Below, piece after piece: positions 35,594 to 47,137 of a stretch of 64,000 bases of DNA. The DNA is from Botryosphaeria dothidea (Eukaryota; Ascomycota; Dothideomycetes; Botryosphaeriales; Botryosphaeriaceae): contig WWBZ02000040.1 in the NCBI GenBank assembly GCA_011503125.2, positions 1,488,001 to 1,552,000 of the forward strand. Direction: 5' to 3'. Below the pieces are notes generated by a model that saw only the letters and a program-made list of their open reading frames with translations, did no database searches and was not told the origin of the DNA. The first letter of the stretch is position 1, and each line of letters opens with the position of its first letter. The translations under genes and the position numbers were made by a program.

Positions 35594-35926
35594 GTTGCTC
35601 GCAGACACGAAGCTTCTCAAGGGCCAACCGGGACTAGAACGAGGAATGATATCCCCTCTCGCGTTTTGGGCAGAAATGGGGATAATTGAGCGGTCTGGAT
35701 TTTTCTTTGCGCAACTCTCTAGCAAATTGCGTTGAATTTACCTTTTCATTTTATCCGCGTGAAGCCCGCCACCCCGTGCAGTGCCGAACAAGGTTCCACT
35801 CCAAAGCAAAAAAAAAAAAAAAAAAAACTACCATCCGCCCCAGCCGGCCTTATCCCTGGCCCGCACCCGTCCCGGCACCCTCAATTCCCGTGCCGGCAGC
35901 CCCGTCATCATCGTCGTCATCAACCA
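35594..35926. other. Short tail-to-tail spacer with A20 run
   Basis: Contains an uninterrupted run of 20 A at 35808-35827, otherwise pyrimidine-rich sequence. No gene. Confidence 0.5.
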
Positions 35927-36588
35927 TCACTCCCCCTCCCCCTTCTCGACCACCATCCCTTCCGCTCTGACCTCGTTCAAAACTCTCTCCGCAATCCTAA
36001 ACCCCTAAGCCCCCAGCAAAACATGTCAGCATCGCTTCCCTCACCCAAAAAAAGAAAAAGAAGAGAAGGAAAAGAAAAACTCACCTCCATCCCCGCCGGC
36101 ATCCCGCAGTACACGCTCGCCTGCAGCACCGTCTCCCGCACCTCCGCCTGCGTCGCCCCGTTCCTGAACGCGCCGCGCACGTGCACGCCCAGCTCGGGCC
36201 CGCGGTTGAGCGCGCACAGCATCGCCACGCTGAGCAGCGAGCGCTGCTTGCGCGACAGCCCCGGCCGCGTCCACACCGACCCCCACGCCGCCGCCGTCGC
36301 GAGCTCCTGCATCGGCTGCCCGAACGCCGTCGTGCGCGCCTGCACCGCGTCGACGTGCTGCGGCCCCGCCACCGAGCGCCGGATCGCGTCGCCCGCGCGG
36401 TGCAGGGTGGCGCGGGCGGCGGCGATTTCGTCGGCGGTGGGCGGGGGGGGTGGTGGTGGTGTTGTCTGTTGGGGCGGACATGATGGGCTGCGGGAGGAAG
36501 GAGAGAGGCTTTGGGATGGTGGGTTGATGGGTTGTGCGGAGTGACGGGTGCGCGGTGGTGGGTTGAGGTGGGAAGGGGGCCAGAGCAA
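35927..36588 (-). CDS. Carboxymuconolactone decarboxylase/AhpD-like protein
   Basis: Exons 36085-36588 and 35927-36004; intron 36005-36084 (GTGAGT, CTGAC branch, CTTAG). 193 residues if translation starts at 36588. The core matches the CMD family: LSRKQRSLLSVAMLCALNR, then HVRGAFRNGATQAEVRETVLQASVYCG. The CxxC of peroxidase-type AhpD proteins is absent, as in true carboxymuconolactone decarboxylases of the beta-ketoadipate route. The ATG at 36481 has better placement but is out of frame by one base because of a C8 run (minus strand) at 36443-36450. Confidence 0.78.
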
Positions 36589-37202
36589 GGCGCGGGGATG
36601 TCGGACTTGCCGGAAGAGGAAGTTTGTATAGGCTCAATGCTCGGATAGGCAAGCGGATTGGAGGCGTGGGGACGCAGATGATGCCAATGCTTCCGGACAG
36701 CTCCAAAGATGAGAAGTTGTCCACGTGCTCTGTGCAAGAAGACGAATGCGAGCTTGGGCCATGAGGGGTAGCTGAGGGTACGCACTTGCAACACCGGAGA
36801 TGCCGAGTGCGGGGCAATCCGGCAGATGCGGGCGAAAAGGAGCCCCACGCTCATGCCACGCCGCCACCCGTCAACACCGCGTGGGGCAGCTTTGGAGATC
36901 GTGAGCCCGCGCCCTTCAGCGCGTCGTGGCGTCGGATTTATGCCTGCCAAATGGCCGGTTCGCGTCCACGTGAGGTCCGGCATTGTTCCGACGGAACATG
37001 AAGTGCGCACCGCTGAGGGAAAGCATGCCTTTGGTTGAGACTCTCCCTGTGGGTTGCCGTGTTGGAGAGGGGCATCGAGGGGTTGACTTCTACGGACCGA
37101 CCCTTCTTTTTCCCCACTTTATTCTTTCTCGTGTATCATGAAAATCAATGAGTGCAGCTGCATTTCTAGTCACTCAAATAGTAAAACACTCCACAAGCAA
37201 GC
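36589..37202. other. Divergent intergenic region
   Basis: Separates the CMD-like gene (minus) and the SDR gene (plus), so it probably holds both promoters. Nothing else recognised. Confidence 0.4.
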
Positions 37203-38263
37203 ATGACGACATACGACCTCGATGATTCTGAATTTGAGGCCCTGAAGGGCAAGACCATCATCGTCACTGGTGGAGCATCCGGCATCGGGCGGGCCGCCGT
37301 GCAAATCGCTCACAGTGAGCTTGCATTCTCCAACTTCTCGGCCAAAAGTACACTGACTTGCTCAATCCTGCAGAGCATGGCGCCAATGTTGCTATCGCTG
37401 ACTGGAACGAGGCCGAAGGCGAGTCCTTGAAAGCCGAGCTCAACGAGTACGCCGCCACAGACTGCTCTGTCATTCCGAACTTAACAAACGTGCTGCAGCC
37501 CTGACCGCATCGTCTTCCACAAAACCGATGTCTCTAACTGGGACAACGTGCTCTCCCTCTTCGAGGCCACAATCGCAAGGTTCCACAACCTGCACGCCAT
37601 CCTCTCCAATGCCGGCATCAACACCGAGGACTTCGCCTCAACGATCGACAAGACGGATCCGGCTACGAACAAACTTCTCCCGCCAAGCCTCACGACCATG
37701 GACGTCAACCTGACAGGCCAGATATACATGGCCAAGGCCGCACTGCACTACTTTGGAAAATTCCGAGACGACGGAGTGAAGAGGCAGATTTCCATGACCG
37801 GGTCCGCCGCCAGCTTCATCGATTGCCCGCCCTTGCATTTATACTGCGCAAGCAAGATGGGCGTGCTGGGCTTTCTGAGAGGAATAAGAACGCAGGTTGA
37901 AGCCAGGGGGGTGACGATCAACATGGTAGCTCCTTGGATGACTGGTAAGCCAAGACCAGATCGTGGTTTCAAAGCTGTCAGACGATTACTAATTACTTTT
38001 CAGAAACACCCATGTTATTACAGGAGTTTTACGACATCTGGGGCGAGCTGCCCAGGAACAAGCCGGAAGGCCCCGCACGCGCTCTGCTGCTGCCGCTCGT
38101 GAGACCTGAGATCAATGGCAAATCCTTCTACATTGCGGGCAATCAGATCATCGAGGTGGAGGACAAGTTGCATGAGGCTCAGCCGATTTGGCTGGGAGAG
38201 CAGTTGAGTAAGCACGTGGATGAAGGACAGAGACGCTTGATTCCCCTGGCTCCTAAAATCTGA
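37203..38263 (+). CDS. Short-chain dehydrogenase/reductase (SDR)
   Basis: Four exons, 37203-37314, 37374-37446, 37499-37944 and 38004-38263, with introns of 59, 52 and 59 bp; all phases agree and give 296 residues. Classical SDR motifs: TGGASGIG (cofactor, residues about 22-29), LSNAGI (structural), a Ser in TGSAAS and YCASK (catalytic Tyr/Lys). A conserved proline of the INMVAPWMT motif also fits. NAD is favoured by an Asp at the end of the second strand (IADWN). The substrate is unknown. It is the right-most intact gene before the transposon block and a likely member of the catabolic group. Confidence 0.88.
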
Positions 38264-38574
38264 GATATACAAGAAGCATTATGGCAGTAACCCTCGGCCG
38301 CGAGTGCACAATGCTGCATGTGGGTCTGGCGTAGCGGCTACAAGGATTTTCGTCTTCTCAAGACCAGCAGCCTCTGTCGCTTTCTGCTCAATATTACGTT
38401 ATCTCCAGCGATTCGTCGCGTATACAGTCGTTCACCACCAGTCCGGACATCCCCTCATCTTCCATTAGCAGCCGTTTTCACAAATATTCCAGGTCCACCA
38501 ATTCTTTGCGATATTCAGTCTCTGTCGACGAACTAAGAAGTAGCATCTACAGTCTTTTGATATATTATATTAGA
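38264..38574. other. Spacer between gene space and the transposon block
   Basis: 3' flank of the SDR gene up to the TSD of LINE C. No feature recognised. Confidence 0.4.
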
Positions 38575-38589
38575 GCCGATTAAATATAG
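38575..38589. other. Target-site duplication of LINE C, left copy
   Basis: GCCGATTAAATATAG, identical to 43673-43687. Confidence 0.9.
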
Positions 38590-39000
38590 ATAGATAGATA
38601 AATTCATTTCTTCCCGATATAGTTCCCTTACGGGTCCATGCGGGGCTGGCTATCTGTAGTTATTTTACACGAGGGGGAAAACCTTTTCGCCTGGCAAAAA
38701 CCCCTCCTCTCTCTCTGGGCATGCTATCCTATACTAGTTCTTGTTTTTCCTTCTTACCAGTAGCGGCTGCTGTGGCAGCCCTACATTCACCTGCTAGACC
38801 TATCTCTTCAGTCCTTATCCTCGTAGTTGTCCGGGTCCTAGTGGTCCTGGTGGTCCTGGTTGTCCTCCTAGTTCCTCTTCCTGGTTATCTTCCTATATTA
38901 GTTCCCTTGCCAGGCTAAATTGCTTGAGCAGCCCTAGGCGTAAGAACCAGTCTGTTGCTGCTTTAATCCCCTTCTTTGTTGAGAGGAGGGAGTAGTAGTC

Positions 39001-42000
39001 CGTGGTCCCTACCCTTTAGAGCATCTGTGCCCTGCCCTGTTGGAAGTGGGGGCAGAAGAGGAGGATATGCTTTGGGGTTTGTCTATGCCAGCCGCATGGA
39101 CAGGCAGGACTAGGGTGCCCTGGCACCTTGCGCCTTGAGAGGAAGTCCTCTAGTCCAATATGCTCTGTACGTAGTAGGGTGGCGAGTGTGCTCTGTGGCT
39201 TGGATAGTTCGCTGTGGATTTGTCTGATTTTTGGGTTCCACTGTGTGCTTTGGGCTACTAGCTTGTCTTGTCTTCCCTGGCTAGTAGACTTTGTCCATCT
39301 CTCCTTCCACTTGTTCCTATATACTATGCGTAGCTTCGTTCGCTCCGGGAGACTCTGGTAGGTAGAGGGGCAGTAGTTGAGAAGTGAGTTTGCCTTTTTT
39401 CTAAGCAGGGTTCTTCTGGCAGGGCCAGTGGCGCCTCTAGTACTTAGAGTAGCCCGAGCTATCTGTTTAATACTCTGGCAAGTTTCCTCTACTACTGTCG
39501 CGACTGGGCCATCCCTAGCTCTAATAGCCTGGGCTAGTGCTAGTTCGTCCAGGTGTAGTGAGAGTGGGGGAATCCCTGTCTCATGCTCTAAGGTTTGTAT
39601 GCTGGTTGACTTATACGCCCCTGAGATGGTGCGTAGGCACTGGTTTTGGATCTTCTTTAGTGGCTGGATGGTTGTTTTTCTCCACCCTGGGATTCCCTCT
39701 AGGGTATGCCATACCCCACAGCCGTAGGTGAGGACTGGCCTTACCACGGCCGCATAGATATGACGGGCTTTAGTAAATGAGGCTCCCCAGGTAGACGCCG
39801 CGAGTCTAGAGAGAGATGTGTACTGTTTGATTGCCTTAGCTCCTGTTTCCCTAATATGGGGTCCCCATCTGAGCTTGTTGTCTACGTGGACTCCTAGAAT
39901 CTTAATTGTAGGCTCTGGGCATCCAGCAAATCCAGGGATACGGATCCCTGCTGCCATATTGAATCTCCTTGGTTTCCTTGTAAAATGAATGAGGTGATAC
40001 TTATCGGGCGAGAAAGCTGACCCGTGGGTAGCTGCCCAGTGCTCGCAAATTTGATGTGCTCCCTCTAGTGTCCTATAGTTCTGTTCTGTGGATCTACTAA
40101 AGGTTAGAATATTAGTATCATCGACGAATCTAAGGGGGAAGGTATTGCCCCTGCGTAGCTATGTAAGTAGGTTAGATGCAAAGAATAGGTAGAGTATCGG
40201 CGATAGTGAGGATCCCTAGGGAATCCCGGTTAAGGTCTGGATTGGTGGACTGGTGAAGTCTCCGAAGGATAGCTAAGTGGTACGGTCCTGTAGAAAGGAT
40301 CGGGTAAATCTTTCTACCCATTCTGGGAGTTTTGCCATCCTCATATTGTAGAGAAGCCTTCTATGAGATACGTGGTCATATGCTCCCGAGATATCCAGGC
40401 TAAGGACTGAAGCCACTAGCCCTGGGTCTTGTGCCCAGATAGTATGGATCTGTTCTGTGAGCAGGTCAAGAGCTGCTACTGCGGATCTGTTTCTCCTAGC
40501 TCCTATCTGTATATTAGGGAGCAGGCCGTATGCTTCAGTAGCCTGGGAGATTCTATCTACTATAATCCTCTCAAGTAGCTTCCCTAGCGTATTAAGTAAA
40601 GCAATCGGCCTAAATGACTTGGCTTTGGTATAGTCGTCCCTCTGTGGTTTCCTGAGGACTACGGTAATAGAGCTTTTGAACTGCCTAGGGTGGTATCCAA
40701 GTGCGAGGCATCCCTGGAAGAGCCTGGTGAGGGGTCCCCTTAGTGTCTCAGCGCATTGCTTTAGGAACCTGTTGGTGATCTTGTCTGGGCCTGGTGCCTT
40801 GTCTGGGGGAAGCTTCTTGATGGTGTGGAGGACCTGCTCTTCAGTAAGGTCTTGGGGAATCTCTACTGGCACTGGGTATATACACCCATCCAGATCTGAG
40901 AGGTCGGTGGCCCTGGGAGGTGGGAAGAACTGGTTGGTAAGGATTTCTGCCTTAGACTGGTTATCGTAATGTAGTTGTTCATCTGCTCCCTGGAGGGGTG
41001 GGAACTGAGGTGGGGCTGGAGGTTCCAGTGCCCTTGTTCTTGCCCACTTTGAGAGCTTCCAGAGTGTAGATGGGTCCGAAGTAATCTCAGCTACTATTCT
41101 GCGCCATGCTTTTGTTCTATCTCTTCTGATCTGCCTCTTCTTGCTATTAGCAATAGTTTGGTATACTACCCAGTCCTCCTCCCTCCCTGTGGCCGTCCAC
41201 TTCCTTCTAGCTGCTCTAGCCTGGTGCACTAGGTCCGAACACTCCTTTGTCCATTGTATAGAGGCCCAGGGCGAGGGTCTCGCTACTGGGATGGTCTCCT
41301 GGATTGTCCTTTGGATGGCCTCCTGGAGTAGTGTAGTAAAGTGATCCAGGTCTGCTTTAGTGTTAAGAGGGGTTGCTTTAAGGTGTTCGAGCTTTAATTG
41401 GAGCATATTATTAGTTCTCTTCCAGTCTGTTTTCTTCCACTGGGGCCTTAGGGGGCGTAGTTCTGCGGGGGTAGGAGAAAAATCAAGTGTAGTGAGGATA
41501 GGTAGGTGGTCAGAGGATAATTCGAGCTCCTGGCTAACTCTACAGCTAAGGATTCTCTTCTCTAGCCACCGTGATATAAAGACAAGGTCTAGAGTACTCT
41601 CGCTGCTACTATCTCGTCTAGTAATAGTGCCCCTTGGAAGGGCTAGGTTAAGATTAGCTGCGGTAGCTATCTCAATCAGGTTATCCGCTAGGGTGTGGTG
41701 TATTAGGGAGGTTATACCTCCCCAGATAGGATGGTAGAGGTTAAAGTCCCCTAGGAGAATGTGCTCCCCTGGTTTTCTAAGAACTTCCGGTAGAAGAGAT
41801 AGGGTTTCTAGCGCTGTACTAGTATGAGAGGCTGGCGGGGGATTGTAGCAGTTATAGATGTAGATTGTATGTGTCCTAGTAATGAGGGATAGTGTAATGA
41901 GATCTGGTGAATAGACTGTTGCTTACCAGGAGTCGGGGCTAATGGCCTTGCTTATAAAGAAGCAGGTTCTTGCCACTCCCTTCTGGGGAAAAACTGTATA

Positions 42001-42171
42001 GTAGGCAGGGTGTCTTGCTGTTGTCTTGACCCTCGGGTTCCTCCAAGGTTCCTGGATAGCTAGGATATGGTAGATCTTTGGGTCCACTTCCTTGAAGAGC
42101 GGGAGCATTACCCTGTCCTTGCTCTTATGGACGTTATACTGTACAATAGAGAGAGAGCCTATGTCTAACAT
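39001..42171 (-). pseudogene. LINE C ORF2: endonuclease-reverse transcriptase with internal stops
   Basis: The endonuclease region starts MLDIGSLSIVQYNVHKSKD and includes AIQEPW and GDFNLYHP. The reverse transcriptase carries PPDKAPGPDKI, SLDISGAYDHV and the catalytic FVDDTN. A Cys/His cluster (CPCGWHR...H) lies near the C terminus. TAA/TAG stops occur near 41922, 40273, 40218 and 40160 among others, each explained by one C-to-T or G-to-A change. The enzyme nicks DNA and copies its own RNA into the nick. Confidence 0.88.
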
Positions 42172-43672
42172 TGACTTCCTTCCATCTCTAGGTCCGGCTG
42201 CGAGGGGGCTAGTGGTGTGGGCTATGAGGAGGGAGTTCCCGCGGGCTCCTCTAAGGCGTGTTGTGAGCTGTTGAGTCCGGTGAACCTTATTTGGTTAGGA
42301 GGCGGGGGGCGGCTTAAGTCTCTTGGCCTGCCTAGTCCCCTCTTAACCGGCTCCTCCTCCCTAATCCTCTTCCTTGGTCCAACGGTCAACCAGTTAGTTT
42401 GAGGCTGTGTTTTGGTTATTAGGGGTCCTTCCCGGTGCCTTTCTGATGCTACCAGGCGGGCCTGGGCGGCCTTAGCATGGCAGGCTCTGCGTGCTGGGCA
42501 GGAGTTACTCTAGGCTGTGTGCTTTTAAGAGCAGTTTGCGCACTATATGCTTTCCTTAGGGCAGTCCCTAGTATTATGTGCCTTGCTGCACTGTCCGCAC
42601 TTTTCCTCCTTTTTACAATGGTTAGTAATATATCCGTAGGCCTGGCACTTGAAACACTGGGTTACTGTAAAGGCTGCGTTATAGTACTGCGCTATATGGA
42701 TAGCAAAGTTAATAACAAGCCCCTTATCAATGATCTGGTTAGCGGTTTCGGGGTTTGTGGTGCTGAGGATGATGGCCGAGTGAGTTTTCCCCTCTGGGAG
42801 CTTCCTCTTTAGCCAGGCCAGCTTGCTGATACGTAGTCCTGGGTGTAGAGATAGGTTCTGCTCCTGGATGGTTTGGATGGTTTGGGGGTCTGTGGTGTCG
42901 ATTCCTTCTCGAGGGACGTTGTGTACTAGCACTGAGTATAGCTGCTGGTTAGGCCTGACTTCTTTTCCTAGTCCTGTAGTCCATTCCTGGTCCTAGAGAA
43001 GGGCTATTCTGGTTGCTTCATCCGGTATAAAGATCTTAACGTCTCCACTGGGGAGCTTCTTAGCAGCAAGTACTTTCTTGCACGCCCAGCTTTTTCCTGC
43101 CTGGATCTTTCTGATAATTGCCTCATTTGAGAGCTTGGCTATTTCTTGTCTATTTGCTGTCTCTGGGAAGTGGAGGGTAAGTTCAGTGGTGGCTGGGGGG
43201 GTAGGGGGCTTCGGGGCTGCTTGGGCTGCAATTTGTGCCCAGCTGCGAGTGTTGGGTGTGGGTGTAGAGGTAGCCTGGATACGGTTGACTGTCTTTTGGA
43301 CCTGTTGGACCTCTTTGAGGATGTCCTTAAGGCCTAGCTCCTTGGTGGCTGCCTCCTGGCAGATAGTAATATGATCCTAGAAGATTGTCTTGGCAATATC
43401 GAGAAAATTTTTTACCTGGCTGGAGAGGACTGAAGGGAGGCTAGCGGATGTTTGTAGGGCTTGGAGGAGGGTGTCTGCTGTTTTTGAGGCTCTCTCAACG
43501 TATTCTACGCTGTACTGGGTGCTCTGCGGTTTCTTGGGGGTGTATTGGGGCTGGGTAGAGGTAGTCACTGGGGGAGGCTGTTCGCCTCTTCCTGTGTCCT
43601 CTACATCAACCACTTCGCGGCTGCAGTTGTCTTGAGTACTGTTTTGGGACTCGCGAAGCCTAGGAGAGTCCC
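42165..43672 (-). pseudogene. LINE C ORF1: nucleic-acid-binding protein with zinc knuckles
   Basis: The frame is broken by a few stops (for example near 43378 and 42995). The C-terminal half has CFKCQAYGYITNHC and CGQCSKAHNTRDC, two CCHC-type knuckles typical of Tad/I-clade ORF1 proteins, followed by basic Pro-rich sequence. Its stop codon overlaps the start of ORF2 in ATGTTAG (42165-42171). Confidence 0.82.
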
Positions 43673-43687
43673 GCCGATTAAATATAG
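43673..43687. other. Target-site duplication of LINE C, right copy
   Basis: GCCGATTAAATATAG, identical to 38575-38589. Confidence 0.9.
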
Positions 43688-44093
43688 TCAGAATTAATAT
43701 GTCTCTTATTATAAACATGTCCGATTAACAACTACTCGAAATAGTCTCTTATATATATTACTATCTAGTCGCCAGGAAAAGTAGGCACAATCTCCCGCTC
43801 AGGTACTACTAATAGCCACAACCCTTCAATTTCTCTTTTCTGCGAATATCTTGTCTTACGATTCGCACTTTACGGCGCGAGGCGAGTGTCCGAACTGGAG
43901 AATTGCAAGGAGTCCATTAAAGTAACCAGTTATCCCTTGGTCATCATGTATGCAACCTTCACGTATAATAAAACCACATAGTCATATCATTCTTGTTGTT
44001 TCGACTGATGGAATATGTGCTCCCTGATTAGCTCACAGAAAGTCCGATTTTGACAGACAAAAAAACACCACCAAGAATTTCGAAATCAGCTTC
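43688..44093. other. Spacer or 5' region of LINE B
   Basis: 400 bp between LINE C and the first readable LINE B sequence. It may be LINE B leader or unique DNA; no motif decides this. Confidence 0.35.
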
Positions 44094-45995
44094 TTGGTCA
44101 AAACCACTACTGTACAACAGCCCCCAGCGTACCCAACCCAGCCACGCAACTCCTACCTAGTGCAGCAGCCTAGGCATGGAGGGAGGCATGGAAACAAACA
44201 TAGAGGAAGGCACCCCTGCTGCTCTATTCCAATTTTCACCCGGACCGTGCACCACGGAAGAACGAGCGGCCCGAGATACCGCTAGCCAGATAGCTAAGCA
44301 GCTAGGGCAACAACCTCAGTTCCAGCAGAACTACCAAACAGCCCAAAAGAAAAGGAAGCACCAGGAAGACCAGGACCTATTTGAGAAAATCAAGCAGGCA
44401 GTCCAGTGGGCAATCCAGCCGCTCCTTTAGGAAATCAGCTAACTACGCCACCAAACGCAGCAACAGCAGCAAGAACTACGAAAGTAGCAACAATAGCAGC
44501 AGCAGAAGCAGCAACAAAATAAGCAATTACAGCCGCAGGGTCAAAACCGGCCTAGCCAGATTGGGCGACAGGGTCCAACCTTAAATCGACCATCACCTCC
44601 TCCTCCACCACCAAAAGCGGTTCAACAGAAGACGCAACCCACAACCACATAGCATACCTACGCTACAGCCACCGCGCAGTATAGACCTACGCAGCAGGGA
44701 TAGACAGAAGTTCCGAAGAAGTAGAAAAAGCCAAAGAAGTTTACGCAGGAAGAAAGGCAGATTCTCTTTATCCGCAACCAAGAACATAACCACCAGAGCA
44801 CGCAGGATATTCTCCTAGCTATTAACAAAATCCTCAGTCAAGTAGGAAGTCCAGAACAGCGGCTAATTACCCTCTCCTATACAAGGAAAGGATACCTTAC
44901 AGGTTTCGTCCGGGAAACCACATCAGCAGCTCAAGTCCTCCAGTACAGAGACCAGATTCTCTTTGCAGCAAGGGAGAAAGACAATGCTATTATCGATGCA
45001 CAACAGGCAGAGAAGTGGCAGAAGATAAAAGTCCACTAGGTACCCTTAAACAGGTATCTCAACCCACAAGGACTCAACCTCATTCGGGAGGAAATCGAGT
45101 CAACCAACGCTATACAGCTCCCTCACGGCCCCCGATGGCTTAAGAATAAGAAATCAGTCCGCGAGAGATATGAAAATGGAGAGATTGGCTTCTCCTCTAT
45201 CGTACTGATTGTTCGAAGCAAAGCGGAAGCCGAGAGCTACAAAGCAAGAGGCATCATCTTTGGTGGCAAACAGTATAAAACAGAGACCTTCTGGGAAACC
45301 AAAGAGATCTTTTGTACTAGCTGCTGCCAACTAGATCACCTCTCCAGGCAATGCAGTAACCAGAGTGTATGCTATATCTGCGCAGGCCCCCACCAGGCTA
45401 AAAACCACCGGTGTACAGTTACGGGCTGCGGTAGTAAGGCGGCTCCATGTGTCTATATGCCACTGAACTATACCAACTGCGGACGTAAGCATCTAGCTAC
45501 ATCTATTACCTACAAAGGACGGAGGGTGAGCGAGAAGAGAAAAACTATAAGAGAAGATACTTCGTCTACACAGAATATCATACTAGGATCACCGATCTGT
45601 GCCATACTGAGGCTACAGGTAGCTAACCACGAAGTGACGGAAACTCCCTTAGCAGTATCAGCATAACCAGCCACCCCAACCATCCATGCAGTCACACTAG
45701 GATCACCAATTATAGACACTCCTCATACAAGAGGAAAAGACAGCGATATGGTAGATCTCGAATTAACTACACCATCGCCGGTACAAACACCCACACCAGC
45801 TATGAGATAATTGTACTACAACACAATTATAGAAAGACGTACGCAATAATAATAGCAGCATTCGAAATAGCAATCCAACGAAATACTACTATAATCTGTC
45901 TACAAGAACCCTATATAGGGTTCAGTAATACTATCTCCCACCCGGCCTTTTAGATTCGGTGGCCAGAGATAAACAACGATCAGCAGAGCGAGATA
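44094..45995 (+). mobile_element. LINE B, left part (ORF1 and start of ORF2)
   Basis: A Tad-like LINE in plus orientation. ORF1 starts at ATG 44176 and continues with stops to about 45800. Zinc knuckles read CTSCCQLDHLSRQC and CYICAGPHQAKNHRC. Next comes the beginning of the endonuclease (IICLQEPYIG near 45895). The sequence stops at the TSD of LINE A (45983-45995) and continues in frame at 62784-62913. The 5' limit is uncertain. Confidence 0.82.
44176..45800 (+). pseudogene. LINE B ORF1
   Basis: Gln-rich N-terminal half, a globular middle (TRKGYLTGFVRE...) and three Cys-rich knuckle motifs near the end. Stops such as TAG at 44428-44430 and near 44655 and 45039 come from CAG or TGG. An RNA-binding chaperone of the LINE particle in the family; not functional here. 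Confidence 0.78.
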
Positions 45996-46019
45996 TTTAT
46001 TTATTTATTTATTTATTTA

Positions 46020-46590
46020 GTTTTACGTCCTTTTTTCAGCCTATGACTATTAAAGACGGAGTTTTCTAGAACTCGTAGCTATAGAAGGGTAATACCTCTT
46101 TTTGGTAAAGGTGGGCAATTTAGGTACTATAAACGGTATGGCGTCTATCGCCTAAACAGGCTAGTAGCCAAAGGAAATAAAGGAGAAATATTTATTATTT
46201 TATTTATTTAGTTTTACGTCCTTTTTTCAGCCTATGACTATTAAAGACGGAGTTTCTAGAACTCGTAGCTATAGAAGGGTAATACCTCTTTTTGGTAAAG
46301 GTGGGCAATTTAGGTACTATAAACGGTATGGCGTCTATCGCCTAAACAGGCTAGTAGCCAAAGGAAATAAAGGAGAAATATTTATTATTTTATTTATTTA
46401 GTTTTACGTCCTTTTTTCAGCCTATGACTATTAAAGACGGAGTTTCTAGAACTCGTAGCTATAGAAGGGTAATACCTCTTTTTGGTAAAGGTGGGCTATT
46501 TAGGTACAGTAAACGGTATGGCGTCTATCGCCTAAACAGGCTAGTAGCCAAAGGAAATAAAGGAGAAATAGATATAAGGAAAGTAAAAGA
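46020..46590. repeat. Three tandem 190-bp units at the 3' end of LINE A
   Basis: The marker GTTTTACGTCC recurs at 46020, 46211 and 46401. The units are nearly identical, separated by ATTTATTTATTT-like stretches. On the minus strand each unit ends in an A-rich tail of AAATA/AAAT repeats. Confidence 0.92.
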
Positions 46591-46681
46591 AAATACGGTA
46601 GGTATACGTTTATTTAGAGCTCCGCCGAGCTATTTTCCAGATACCATCTCCGTGTAGATATCTTTGTTTATTTTAGAAAAT

Positions 46682-46686
46682 CTAGC
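46682..46686. other. TSD of Ty3 element G2, left copy
   Basis: CTAGC, identical to 60301-60305. Confidence 0.85.
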
Positions 46687-47073
46687 TATTATAAACGTGG
46701 CTTATGTAGACCCCTTACTTATTTACCTTCGTTAATTTAAAATCTAGATCTAGACTTACCTGCTTACAAATCAGGAAGCTAGTATTTTAGTTCGTTCTTT
46801 ATGTATATAAAGCTCGCCCCTCTGCTTTGTAGTTAGTTCTTTAGTCTAGCAATGAGTATTCCTCGCGTACAACTTGGTACGCCTTGAATTGGACCTTGCT
46901 TGCCTCCCTCGTCCCTCGTCCCTCGCCCCTCGTCCCTCGCCCCTCGTCTCTCGCACCTCGTACCCTCGCCCTTTGAACTACACCCTTATACTTCGGCATT
47001 GTTTTACCCCTACTGCCTTTACCGGCTTCGTTACCTCGTCTCTCCGCCCCCCCTCCAAGGTCCGTTTATTACA
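46687..47073 (+). repeat. 5' LTR of G2
   Basis: 387 bp, starts TATTATAAACG (probably TGTTATAAACG before RIP) and ends CGTTTATTACA. Contains a TATATAAAG promoter signal and a run of CCCTCGT-type repeats near 46910-46970. Confidence 0.88.
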
Positions 47074-47137
47074 TTTTGCTAGACTCTCTCTAGTAGGCCT
47101 AAAGCTCTCGCCGAAGCCCTAGACTGTAATCCCCAAA

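Larger units (their letters stand above)
38590..43672 (-). mobile_element. LINE C, Tad1-like non-LTR retrotransposon
   Basis: 5083 bp between 15-bp TSDs. On the minus strand the order is ORF1 with zinc knuckles, ORF2 with endonuclease, reverse transcriptase and C-terminal Cys/His region, and a 3' end with GATA-type short repeats. It carries only scattered stops, so RIP was mild or recent. The 5' end may be slightly truncated, since no ATG is visible at the head of ORF1 inside the TSD. Confidence 0.92.

Noticed and set aside
33866..35725. A 619-codon open frame on the minus strand
   Set aside because: It lies antisense to the homogentisate-dioxygenase-like gene and spans its intron. It is a by-product of GC-rich codon bias and has no domain.
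46020..46590. Possible CRISPR-like array of direct repeats
   Set aside because: The units are 190 bp with no spacers, and the context is the 3' end of a LINE in a eukaryotic genome.
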